A stretch of DNA of 64,000 bases from Cyanophora paradoxa (Eukaryota; Glaucocystophyceae; Cyanophorales; Cyanophoraceae). This document shows positions 38,918-47,699 of this stretch, in pieces. The stretch lies in contig QPMI01000199.1 of NCBI GenBank assembly GCA_004431415.1, positions 84,460 to 148,459 of the forward strand. The letters are read 5' to 3'. The notes beneath the pieces are model-generated. The model was not told the DNA's origin, did no database searches, and saw only the letters and a list, made by a program, of their open reading frames with translations. How positions within the stretch are numbered: the stretch's first letter is position 1; each line of letters starts with the position of its first letter. A program made the translations under genes and the position numbers.

Positions 38918-39066
38918 TGGCTGTGAATATCCGCAAGGCAAAGCTGAACCCGCCCGTATTTAGAGCGTGTCTTAATGTGAATGCCCTTGCAAAACGGGCA
39001 CGTCGGCTCCATAAACAGCATTATAAGGTCGACCAACTCATAAGGAAACACACGAGCAAGCAATAG
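38917..39066 (+). CDS. 49-residue basic protein, start overlaps upstream stop
   Basis: ATG at 38917 shares its A with the upstream TAA. The short product starts MAVNIRKAKLNPP and is Arg/Lys/His-rich (KRARRLHKQHYK). Tight coupling to the coiled-coil gene and a coding-like composition argue that it is real; the high positive charge would suit a DNA-condensing peptide. I see no counterpart in element A. Confidence 0.4.
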   Translation: MAVNIRKAKLNPPVFRACLNVNALAKRARRLHKQHYKVDQLIRKHTSKQ

Positions 39067-39121
39067 CCTCATTCCCTTTTATTTTCTCACATATTTAATA
39101 CGTTGTCCAATTGTAGGATTG

Positions 39122-39511
39122 ATGAATTTCATCACACAATGCATTGAGATGTTTCAGCTTCATGTCGTGTCTAATTGTCACAGTCCCTGCTGCGATACAA
39201 CCGTGGAGGTTGACATATCTGATGGCGAAGAGAATGGAGATAGGCGCCTTTCTGTTATTTCGACCACTCACACGAACACCCCCACAAGATCACGAAGAGG
39301 GTCACCTGCGCCACCTCACACTAACACCCCTCCAAAATCACGAAGAGGGTCGCCTGCCCCGGTAGCTGCCCAAATAGAGGATGTGCATATAGAGTTTATA
39401 AGGAGGCGCTTATATCCTCACATAGTAAATGGTCATTTTCGCGCTGACTCGCCATTGCCAACATTGGAGCGAATGGCATCAGAAAGCGATGAAGAATGGA
39501 AAGGATATTAA
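39122..39511 (+). CDS. conserved small CC-motif protein with SR-type repeats
   Basis: 129 residues from ATG 39122. FQLHVVSNCHSPCCDTTVE is nearly the same as in the element A protein at 17169-17441. The centre has two copies of HTNTP.(R/K)SRRGSPAP, an Arg/Ser/Pro repeat like phosphorylated or RNA-binding linkers. The C-terminus is acidic (ASESDEEWKGY). Function unknown; the N-terminal block is the conserved part. A weak version of the promoter motif (TTATTTTCTCACAT) lies about 20-45 bp upstream. Confidence 0.6.
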   Translation: MNFITQCIEMFQLHVVSNCHSPCCDTTVEVDISDGEENGDRRLSVISTTHTNTPTRSRRGSPAPPHTNTPPKSRRGSPAPVAAQIEDVHIEFIRRRLYPHIVNGHFRADSPLPTLERMASESDEEWKGY

Positions 39512-39606
39512 TTTTTGTGGTGCTGTTATCGCTCCGAGCGCAAAAATTGAAGGTTTCGGTAAAAGGTATATAAGGGCAAGGGAAATAATACAGAGTGACA
39601 AAAAAC

Positions 39607-39623
39607 TATTTTCTCCGGTTATA
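39607..39623 (+). promoter_or_regulatory. promoter motif before AT-hook gene (element B)
   Basis: TATTTTCTCCGGTTATA ends 4 bp before the ATG at 39628. This is one of three near-identical copies in element B (also 40171-40190 and 45931-45950). Confidence 0.65.
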
Positions 39624-39627
39624 GTAA

Positions 39628-40041
39628 ATGGCGAAACCCAAGATTTCAAACCAAGAGGCAATGGCGGCACAGCAGGAAAAGCGCAGACCCGGGCGACCGA
39701 AAAAGGTGATTTCAGAAGAGGAGAAGGCGGAGAGATTAAGATTAAAACGCGAGAAAGATGCCGAGCGGCAGCGAAACAAGCATCAGAGACAGAAACAGGA
39801 GCGATTAGCCGCCGGAGAGGCTACGATATTCACCCCGGAGCAGCTACAAAAGATTGCAATTCGTAAACAGCAGCGATACCAAGACGATGAAGAGTATCGG
39901 GAGAAAATCCGAGAGAAGGCACGTGAATACCAACGCAGAAAGAGAGCGGAACGCAAGCTGAACCCACCCGCTAAACCTCAGCCGCAAAAGCCAGCTGGAA
40001 GACCCCGAAAGCATGTGGTCGAGAACGCGAAAAATTCGTAG
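39628..40041 (+). CDS. AT-hook protein with two hooks (element B)
   Basis: 137 residues, highly charged. AT-hook cores at both ends: RRPGRPKK near residue 20 and AGRPRK near residue 125. Between them is a long charged helix with TPEQLQKIAIRKQQRYQD, shared with the element A protein at 16461-16787, which keeps only the C-terminal hook. Likely binds AT-rich DNA in the minor groove as an architectural or regulatory protein. Confidence 0.65.
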   Translation: MAKPKISNQEAMAAQQEKRRPGRPKKVISEEEKAERLRLKREKDAERQRNKHQRQKQERLAAGEATIFTPEQLQKIAIRKQQRYQDDEEYREKIREKAREYQRRKRAERKLNPPAKPQPQKPAGRPRKHVVENAKNS

Positions 40042-40170
40042 CGAAAAGTACCGTACGATGCAAAAAATGATTAATTTTTTTACCTCCCTTTTTATTCCCC
40101 GTATCGTTCAAAAAAGCACTTAAAGAATTGGCGACAAGGGTATGAAAAGGAGAATTTGGTAGATTGCGCC

Positions 40171-40190
40171 GAAATTATTTTCTCCGGTTA
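40171..40190 (+). promoter_or_regulatory. promoter motif before PolB-helicase gene
   Basis: GAAATTATTTTCTCCGGTTA, 21-40 bp before the ATG at 40211 and followed by TTTTAAAAGA. Best match of the set. Confidence 0.7.
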
Positions 40191-40210
40191 TTTTAAAAGA
40201 ACTAATAGAG

Positions 40211-43200
40211 ATGCCGCGCGCAACCAACAGAATCGCTAACAATGTTCGGGATGAAATTATCGGATACATTATGCAGGGATTGAGTCAGGATTTGCTAACC
40301 GAAGAACAGGCGCATTGGGCGATGCACAACACAATGAATCGGAAGCCCAAGCTCCAAACGCTGATCGACATTCGGGACACTCTGAAAGGCATCATTAATC
40401 CCCGCGTTTTCCGCAGGGCAGAGCGGAAAGAGAAGCGCGCCGCTCGCACCCAAGTTAATATAGAAAAGCAAAAGCAAAAAGAACAAGAGGCGAAGCGTTT
40501 ACAGCGCTTCGATCGCAAACAAGAACAGAAACGGGCGAAAGAAGCGAAGCTCCAAGCGAAGCAATTCAAAGGACAGCTAAAAGCGGTAGAGGATGCGATT
40601 AAACGCACTATTCTCGATCCAATCGCCCAATATGATCCGGAAACTCTCGCAACAATTACGTTCAAGATGTGGGCACCTGGATCCGGTGCTCGGTCGTCGG
40701 AGGTAATTGTTATTCCCGGAATTCCCGGAACATATATAAAAGACAAAACCTTTGTCACCTACCAGAATATAAGAGAGACAGTTTCGGTGAGGGTGTTGCG
40801 AAACTTTGCTCTGGCAAAGATCGATAGAGTGTATGGAATTCTCACCGCTCAAAATCGTTATTATTCGGAAGAGAGAGATTCAATCTTCGATTTACTCGAA
40901 AACTACGATGAATTGAAGATTGGTCTGGGAACTTTCGGACAAGCATACGAGATGTTCTTCTTTAAGACACCACCAACCGAGGAACAGAAAAAACTACGCA
41001 AAGGTTTCGATGATTTTGGCGGCAGTGTCGATGATGCCTTTATAACTGTTCATGAGGTCGTGATCTATGGGGACGAAGGTGTCGAAGATGACGGAGCCGG
41101 TGCTATACCTGGAAATCGCTATGCGTTTCTGGATGAGGAGCTAATGGACAGTATGCGATGCACCGCGATTATGAGCAAATTCACAGACTACACATTAAAT
41201 CCAAACGCGTCTGAGTTCGAAGATGTTATTGAGCTTCCCAAATCATCGACATCTAACGCTTGCGGCTACGATATGATCATCTCCACATGGGGAGCGTCCA
41301 TTAAGAAGTGTCAGGAGGCGCCAAAACCGCGATATACTGACTTAACTATGTCGTACGACGGTCTCTATAAATTCTTTCACGGTCGTGAACGCACACCTGA
41401 CGACTCTCTGGCTCTCACCCTCCGCCATATCGAGAAATTCTGTAAGAGAATTCAGACAGGCTTCCGCGTCTTTGATGTCGACGGAAAGTTAATATACAAA
41501 TTCGCGGCAGAATCAATTAACAAAAATATCAATCCCCGTAATATTCACTTTATGATTCACAACAAGCACATCTATATATTCAACGATAACATCAAGTCGC
41601 TCGAAATGCGCATGGCAAAGATGGAGGTCGAAGAGCTCGATAATCATGTTCCTAAGTCGAACTCTTCGTTAGCACTCTATAAAATTCCGACGTGTCTTAC
41701 TCACGATATCTTCGCGCACACATCCAAGGATCTGTTAAAGATCACGCAATTAAAACTATCGCCTGACGAGCGCAGTTTCATCCGCATTCTTTATACTGGG
41801 CGCGAAGGTCTGGAAGGTCTTCTATTTACGTTCCTGAAAATGCGATATGAGCCCGCAGTGAAGCTAACACCATCGAAACAGATCGACAGCATCACATTCA
41901 AAGCTAATGGCTCGATGTTCTCTATCAAAGATCCACGCACAACCGACCACTTTATTGAGCAAGATTTCGAAACAGAGGAGTATTATAATAAGGTCTGTGA
42001 AATCGGGAAGGGATTCCGGGAGTCGCTACTGAATACCACGAATATCTCACATTACAGCCCGAACATGCGCGAAATTCTCACGCACTACAAGCGATCCGCA
42101 CTAAGCGGCTTTTTCTATAAGCCGAACCCGAAAGCTACCTACACAGCTGTCGATATGGCGAAGTGCTACCCTTCGATACTGAAAGGCATGCAATATCTTC
42201 CGAAATACAATGTATTCGATGACTTCGTTCCCTTTAAAGCGGGAAGCGATATTCTCGAATACGCGATCTACTACGTGCGTGTCGTTGCGTTTGAGAGAGA
42301 GCAAGCGACTTTCGCCGATGATGAGGATGTAGATTATGATGCCGCCATGTCTCGCAAGATCGACGGAATCGAAATAATTCTGGATCGCGCATTTTCCGTG
42401 AGTGGTCGATGCTACAATTTCATCACAGGCTACACTCTCTCCATGCATTGGGCGGACGTAAAGGACAAGATAGAGATTATTGCGGTCGCGGAGCCTTCGC
42501 ATTTGGTGCCCAATACGTCGATCTCCGAGATGAAGAAAGTACTTTCAAGTGACATTCAAACCACGGACAAGAAGCACATTTTAGTGAAAGAGATCGGAAT
42601 GCTCGGCAAATTCCAAGACTCGCAAACATCCACGAAAATGTTCTACAACCGTGCCGAGGCTGAGAGGTTCGCCCAAGAATGCGGAGGAACAGTAGAGGTG
42701 TTTACTTTCAATCCTAAGAATTCGAAACGTGTCAAAACTCTTAGCGAATTCGAAGGTCACATCTATTTCGTTAAGATCAGCTCCCACCGCGAGCTCGTTA
42801 ACGGATTCCTTCCTATCCACTTTCATATTTACGATCGCAACCGTGCCAATATGTTTGCGCAATACAAGCGCCTGACAGCGCGCGGGCACAAGGTTGCCGG
42901 GATCAGAACGGATTGCCTATATATCGAAGGTTCATGGACAAGTAAGAAAGAGTTCGACCGAAATGCGTTTGAGAACATGGGCAAATTCAGCTATATTCCC
43001 GGGAAAAGATGCCCTGAGAATGCACTCCGCCCACCACGGGGTGTAACTCTCGAATTTCAGGATCCCGAGACACTCATTAACCGGTTCTCGCTGAGGGACG
43101 AATTTAATCCGGAGTGCTTTAATTGGGTTGCGAAGCTCCATAATCGTATGCGTGTCCTTGCTGACATGCCCGGAAGTGGAAAGTCGACACTCGGTATTAA

Positions 43201-44521
43201 CTGTTTCGCATCTCAAAAGTCGAATTGCTTAGTTATTTGCCCCTATAACAAACAGTGCGCGGAGCTGAGGGACTCTCTCAAAGTCCGCGGAATCGAGAAT
43301 ATTACCGTTCGTACTTTATATAATGTTCTCGGGATCCGTGTCTCAAATGATCAGACCTACGAAGAGGCTATGAGCGAAAAAGACCAGAGGGCGTTCGTCT
43401 CCGAGTTCAGCCACATTATGTTCGACGAGATATTCGCGTATTCCGTAAAAGATCTCGCTAAGATTAAGTCGTTTATTGATCGCTATCCGGATATCAAATA
43501 TTTGGCTAATGGCGATACCTATCAGAACGAACCAATTAATGACGAGCTCTCGGTTTCTGATCGCAAGGGCTACTATAAGCGCGCTGTGCAGAGCATGTTC
43601 CCTAATGTCCTGAGTCTACGCATTAACAAGCGGCACAAGAAGGAGACAGACCGTGAATTAATTCGGGCGATTAAAGAGGATCTCTTCGAAAACGGACTGG
43701 AAGCCGCACAGATCATTTCAAAATACGGTTTGCCGACAATTAATGATCTAAACGCTATTCCCGACGGCTACTTCGGCATCGCTTACAGAAACGAAATGAC
43801 CTTAGCCTATAACAAACTGATGCACGATAGACGGAAAGTAAATATTGCAACCGTAGAGGTCAATGGCATCAAATTCTACAAAGGTTTGGAAGTCGTTTGT
43901 CGCAGGTATCTACGCATTTCGCGGTCTGAGGGTGAGTCTATTAACGCATACACAAATTACACCTATCGGATCACCAAAATCACCAAGCAAATGGTCACAT
44001 TAACTGACGTCTTCGATGGCGTCACGTTCGAGGTTCCGTGCGCGATGTTAGAACATTTTTCTCTCCCTTATGCAGGAACAGGTCATTCAACGCAAGGTCT
44101 CACACTTGATTCGGGCATTGTCATTTGTGAGGCTACGTTCCGCTATACCACTCGCGAATGGTTCTATACCGCGCTCACTCGTAACCGCGATCTGTCTACG
44201 GTGCTGATTTATACACCTATTCACAAGTTCCAAGGAAAGAGCGACTACATCGAATATCTGAAAACGAAGATCCGCGGTTATAAATGCCAGGATCAGCGTG
44301 CCGGTCGCGATTTCAACGAGGCGGATTATATTACGCCGGAGTGGATATTAGAGCGCAAGAAGCAACAGAAGGGCGCCTGTGCGCTCTGTTCCCTTCCGAT
44401 TCCGATTGAGCCGCAAGATCCGAATTACAGGCTCGTCGTGGATCGCATCAATAATAAGCGCCCACACCTTAAAGACAATTGTCAACTCGCGCATCACGGG
44501 TGCAATTGCAGCAAAAAATAA
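40211..44521 (+). CDS. PolB-like polymerase fused to SF1 helicase and HNH-like tail
   Basis: 1436 residues, intact. N-terminus MPRATNRIANNVRDEIIGYI resembles the start of the element A polymerase. A long Lys/Glu/Gln coiled coil follows (75-135). A polymerase core is suggested by VDMAKCYPSIL (motif A, near 646), KEIGMLGKF (possible motif B, near 795) and VAGIRTDCLYIEG (motif C-like, near 900; Cys where DTDS is usual). From about 970 comes an SF1 helicase: MPGSGKST Walker A (near 986), HIMFDEIF Walker B, and TGHSTQGLT..FYTALTRNR typical of Pif1/RecD-type C-domains. The last 50 residues (CALCSLPI..VVDRINN..DNCQLAHHGCNC) look HNH-like. One protein thus replaces the polymerase, helicase and nuclease genes of element A. 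Confidence 0.8.
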   Translation: MPRATNRIANNVRDEIIGYIMQGLSQDLLTEEQAHWAMHNTMNRKPKLQTLIDIRDTLKGIINPRVFRRAERKEKRAARTQVNIEKQKQKEQEAKRLQRFDRKQEQKRAKEAKLQAKQFKGQLKAVEDAIKRTILDPIAQYDPETLATITFKMWAPGSGARSSEVIVIPGIPGTYIKDKTFVTYQNIRETVSVRVLRNFALAKIDRVYGILTAQNRYYSEERDSIFDLLENYDELKIGLGTFGQAYEMFFFKTPPTEEQKKLRKGFDDFGGSVDDAFITVHEVVIYGDEGVEDDGAGAIPGNRYAFLDEELMDSMRCTAIMSKFTDYTLNPNASEFEDVIELPKSSTSNACGYDMIISTWGASIKKCQEAPKPRYTDLTMSYDGLYKFFHGRERTPDDSLALTLRHIEKFCKRIQTGFRVFDVDGKLIYKFAAESINKNINPRNIHFMIHNKHIYIFNDNIKSLEMRMAKMEVEELDNHVPKSNSSLALYKIPTCLTHDIFAHTSKDLLKITQLKLSPDERSFIRILYTGREGLEGLLFTFLKMRYEPAVKLTPSKQIDSITFKANGSMFSIKDPRTTDHFIEQDFETEEYYNKVCEIGKGFRESLLNTTNISHYSPNMREILTHYKRSALSGFFYKPNPKATYTAVDMAKCYPSILKGMQYLPKYNVFDDFVPFKAGSDILEYAIYYVRVVAFEREQATFADDEDVDYDAAMSRKIDGIEIILDRAFSVSGRCYNFITGYTLSMHWADVKDKIEIIAVAEPSHLVPNTSISEMKKVLSSDIQTTDKKHILVKEIGMLGKFQDSQTSTKMFYNRAEAERFAQECGGTVEVFTFNPKNSKRVKTLSEFEGHIYFVKISSHRELVNGFLPIHFHIYDRNRANMFAQYKRLTARGHKVAGIRTDCLYIEGSWTSKKEFDRNAFENMGKFSYIPGKRCPENALRPPRGVTLEFQDPETLINRFSLRDEFNPECFNWVAKLHNRMRVLADMPGSGKSTLGINCFASQKSNCLVICPYNKQCAELRDSLKVRGIENITVRTLYNVLGIRVSNDQTYEEAMSEKDQRAFVSEFSHIMFDEIFAYSVKDLAKIKSFIDRYPDIKYLANGDTYQNEPINDELSVSDRKGYYKRAVQSMFPNVLSLRINKRHKKETDRELIRAIKEDLFENGLEAAQIISKYGLPTINDLNAIPDGYFGIAYRNEMTLAYNKLMHDRRKVNIATVEVNGIKFYKGLEVVCRRYLRISRSEGESINAYTNYTYRITKITKQMVTLTDVFDGVTFEVPCAMLEHFSLPYAGTGHSTQGLTLDSGIVICEATFRYTTREWFYTALTRNRDLSTVLIYTPIHKFQGKSDYIEYLKTKIRGYKCQDQRAGRDFNEADYITPEWILERKKQQKGACALCSLPIPIEPQDPNYRLVVDRINNKRPHLKDNCQLAHHGCNCSKK

Positions 44522-44540
44522 ACAGGTTTAATTAGAAGAA

Positions 44541-45922
44541 ATGTCACGGATCGTTAGAAGGGTAGCGGGAGAGGAGACAGAGACCACCATACTACCTATC
44601 GCGGTTCCTGAAACTGAGCTAATCCCCAAAAAATCACAAAACGCCAAGCAAAATCAAATTTATTAGGAGATGTTCCTTTTAGCATTGCTAACCCGTCCTC
44701 TAAGATCGTGCGACGCATGTATGACCCGAAGACAGGTTTTAAGAACCCATCGGCATTGTACGAAGAGCTGAGAAAAGAGGACAAGAGCCTCACATTGAAA
44801 GAAGTGCAAGATGTCGCAGCGAAACAAGAATTTATGCAGATCAACAAGAAGCCCCCCGCACCGACCCAAACCGCTTTTATTCCCATCACAGCCCCGCCGT
44901 GGTGCTACCAAGCAGATCTCATCTTTTATCTCTCATATGGCAATTATAATTCCGGCTACATTGCAGTCCTTACTCTCATTGAGATGACGAGCCGAAAATC
45001 GTATGCCAAGAAATTAAAGAATAAAGAGGGCGCGAGTGTTGCTACCGCTTTTGCGGAGATGCTTACAGAGCTCCCCGCTCCAATGAAGCGTTTAGAGACA
45101 GATAACGGCTCAGAATTCATCGCAAAGGAGTTTCAGGAGATCGTTAAAAATAACGGAATAGAACACCGCTTTAAACAGGTCGGAGATCACACTTCGCTGG
45201 GAATTATGAATCGCTTTCATTTGACCCTAAAAACGATGATAAACAATTACTGTGTCGCCTATAATACAGTGCGGTTTATGGATAAATTGGACGACTTCGT
45301 TTTCAATTACAATAACACCATTCACAGAACCATAGGAATGAAACCGGGGGATGTAAAGCTCTCAGATATGGAGCAGATCCGAGCGGCTATTATTTCGAGA
45401 AAGAACACAATCGTAAAGGATATATTCAGCGACTTTAAGCCGGGTCTCCACGTCCGCCTATTATTGCCGAGATCGAAGTTCGATAAAGGCGCGACCCAAA
45501 GGTATAGCAGAGAGGTCTACAAAATAGTGGGAAGGAGGGGAAACGCAATAGAGGTGCAAGATGCAGCCGGATACCTCATGCCGAAGCTATTTAAGCCGCA
45601 CGAATTGCAGATTATTACAGAGGTCGAGGCAGTGGTCGAGCCCGCAGAAAATGCAATTAAAGCAGCCGAGATAGAGGCAGCCTCTATTCGGCAGGTTCAA
45701 AAAGAAGGCATAGATGTCGCCGCAAGTGTTCCGAAAGGCGATCTATTGGAAGATCGCGCGGAGAAGACTAAGAGGGCGCTTAGAGAGCTCGCGAAATTAA
45801 CGATTGCCGGCACTGAGAAGCTCTCAGAGGTAAACAGTCAGCGGTGGTATAAATCATTCAAGAATCAGAGCGCAAGCTATACAGCCCCTACTACGCGCAT
45901 TCTTCGGTCATCTCGTTCATAA
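44541..45922 (+). pseudogene. rve-family integrase of element B, one frameshift and E-to-N change
   Basis: Starts MSRIVRRVAGEE at ATG 44541, 19 bp after the polymerase stop. The frame changes once between about 44627 and 44660, close to an A6 run; the main frame then runs to 45922. The catalytic core has Asp in CYQADLIFY and Asp in ETDNGSEF, but at the position 36 residues further, where the D,D-35-E Glu belongs, the codon is AAT (Asn) in LGIMNRFH. The C-terminal LTIAGTEKLSEVNSQRWY block matches element A. Since element B shows a clean 6-bp duplication, an active enzyme acted at insertion; the present copy may be inactive. Confidence 0.85.
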
Positions 45923-45930
45923 CAAACCCC

Positions 45931-45950
45931 GAAATTATTTTCTCCGGTAA
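45931..45950 (+). promoter_or_regulatory. promoter motif before DUF5710 gene
   Basis: GAAATTATTTTCTCCGGTAA, 12-31 bp before the ATG at 45962, followed by ATATAAAAGA. Identical to the copy at 40171 over its first 18 bases. Confidence 0.7.
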
Positions 45951-45961
45951 ATATAAAAGAG

Positions 45962-46276
45962 ATGGAGGGTGAAAAGCATTATGTTGATATTCCCTATGAT
46001 AAAAAGAACGTTGCGAAATCCCTCGGTGGAAAGTGGGATCCCGAGAATTCTTGCTGGTATGTGACACAGAAAGATCACCCCCTATGCTCTCAGTTCAAGA
46101 CTTTAAGCTATGAGCAAGTGTATCAAAGAAACGTGAAGGTTTATCTCGATATTCCTTATGAATTTAAGGATCAAGCGAAGGCTGAGAAAGCCCGCTGGGA
46201 TCCCGTTATGAAATCCTGGTATGTCATGGGTCTCGATCACCCGCTAATGGGCAAGTTTCCGATCAAGGAGCATTAA
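45962..46276 (+). CDS. tandem DUF5710-like protein
   Basis: 104 residues made of two copies of a roughly 40-residue unit: YVDIPYDKKNVAKSLGGKWD..CWYV and YLDIPYEFKDQAKAEKARWD..SWYVM. This matches DUF5710, a small domain often attached to phage and plasmid primases, nucleases or TOPRIM proteins, whose exact role is not known. Here it stands alone with an early-type promoter motif, so a role in replication is a reasonable guess. No element A counterpart was seen. Confidence 0.65.
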   Translation: MEGEKHYVDIPYDKKNVAKSLGGKWDPENSCWYVTQKDHPLCSQFKTLSYEQVYQRNVKVYLDIPYEFKDQAKAEKARWDPVMKSWYVMGLDHPLMGKFPIKEH

Positions 46277-46301
46277 ATATATCTGTCGTTTTTTTCATTT
46301 T

Positions 46302-46694
46302 TTATGAAATTGGGAACCTTTGCTCGACCTGTAAGTCCCACTTTCGCACTTTCAGCCTTTCCTGTATGAGATCGTTAATGTCCTGTGCTATACCCATTGT
46401 CTTCGCTTCGGCATTTGAGCCGCATGTAAAGATATCGATCGCTAATAGCCCCTGGTCGCTATAAGAGTGAGCTGTGGCATGCGACTCATCTAATAGAAAG
46501 CCAATCGCGAAACCGGGAGGGGAATTAGAGCCATCGAAAATGCATGTGTGCTGGTGCACGATGCGCATATTGCGATCTGTGATATATTGCGATAGGTTCG
46601 CTGTGATCCACTCGGCGCATGCCTCCGGGGACTCAGTAAACGGCTCGGTTATATAGTCGAGCATAACGTGGTAGCCGCGGTATCGGGAATCCAT
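46302..46694 (-). CDS. S-adenosylmethionine decarboxylase-like (SpeD/SpeH type), element B
   Basis: 130 residues, the usual size of the bacterial-type proenzyme. YRGYHVMLDY at the start, then PPGFAIGFLLDESHATAH and AIDIFTCG. Known family catalytic residues are a Ser that self-cleaves to give the pyruvoyl group, a His five residues later and a Cys twenty residues after the Ser. Here Ser71, His76 and Cys91 keep exactly that spacing, and Glu70 precedes the cleavage Ser. The family makes decarboxylated AdoMet for spermidine synthesis; some phage members have other substrates, so the reaction here is not certain. The homologue in element A is at 57219-57617. Confidence 0.78.
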   Translation of the reverse strand: MDSRYRGYHVMLDYITEPFTESPEACAEWITANLSQYITDRNMRIVHQHTCIFDGSNSPPGFAIGFLLDESHATAHSYSDQGLLAIDIFTCGSNAEAKTMGIAQDINDLIQERLKVRKWDLQVEQRFPIS

Positions 46695-47699
46695 TATTAT
46701 TTAAGTCGATATTTTTGTGAGCTATGTGGTTTCGTAGCCGCCAAATCGCGCCCTTTGCGAATTAGACCGCGCCACTTCGTAATAGTGTAGAACTACTCTA
46801 TACGCGCACGGATGCAAAGTATGACTAGTGGAGCCTTCCGGGAACGCGCGCCGGCGCTCAGAATGTAGCGCATACCTCGGTTTTCGGGCACTTGTGCAGA
46901 AATCGAGGTCGCTCTTCGCTCCACGGTGGGCTAAGCTAGTCAAAGCATAACCATCATGCCCGGAAGCAAGTTACGAGCACGTAGCAATTGAGAGCGCGCC
47001 GAGATCGGCTTTCTGTCCAAAGTTATGCGGGGAAAACGGAAGGGGGGGTCTCCGCGAAGTCGCGATCGCCGGTGTTATCAAGTCGGGACTCGGGACTCGG
47101 GACTCGGGACTTGAAAATTGCAACCGGCAACAGTGGCAAGTCGGTCACTGAGTCAGTCACAGGTCAGTTATATACATATATATATATATATATATGCCAC
47201 GTCATCAATTGCTGAGCACACTACCCGGCTATCGGGTATACTATCCGGCGGTACTATCGCCCCGAGGGCATACTATCCGGCGATACTATCGCCCCGAGGT
47301 CATTCTATCCGGCGGTACTATCGCCCCGAGGGCATACTATCCGGCGATACTATCGCCCCGAGGTCATACTATCCGGCGATACTATCGCCCCGAGGTCATA
47401 CTATCCGGCGATACTATCGCCCCGAGGTCATACTATCCGACGATACTATCGCCCCGGGTAATTCTATCCGGCGATCCTATTCTGATTGGTCGACAAATTT
47501 GTGTGGGGCGCCGGCATTCCATCCATATATGTTTCCGGAGTCGCCGTGATGTGATGACCCCCAGTGTGTCGGTGACGTCGGTGTATATATGTATATGTCG
47601 TCATATGCGAAAAAAAAACAACTAAAAAATTCAAAGTTGCGCAGGATCACACACACGGAGGTTCGGACATATATACGAAATATATACATGACTAAATCG
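46695..47699. other. 1-kb GC-rich non-coding segment with tandem repeats
   Basis: No supported gene. It holds a GGGACTC run (about 47082-47110), a TA-rich microsatellite (about 47167-47196) and the 32-bp array at 47246-47483. GC content in the first half is much higher than in neighbouring genes and resembles host DNA. It lies between two minus-strand genes near the right end of element B. Possible captured host DNA, replication origin or a small inserted element; no TIRs seen. Confidence 0.5.
47246..47483. repeat. 32-bp tandem repeat with internal dyad, about 7.5 copies
   Basis: Units start at 47246, 47278, 47310, 47342, 47374, 47406, 47438 (31 bp) and 47469 (partial). Each contains the palindrome GGCGATACTATCGCC (7-bp arms, 1-bp centre), sometimes GGCGGTACTATCGCC. 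Direct repeats with a dyad resemble binding-site arrays (iterons), but could also be a plain minisatellite. Confidence 0.85.

Noticed and set aside
47246-47483. CRISPR array
   Set aside because: The repeats are contiguous 32-bp units with no unique spacers, in a eukaryotic element without cas genes.
47118-47625. 143-residue ORFs over the 32-bp repeats
   Set aside because: A 32-bp period is not a multiple of three, so all frames are open; translation is only the repeat.
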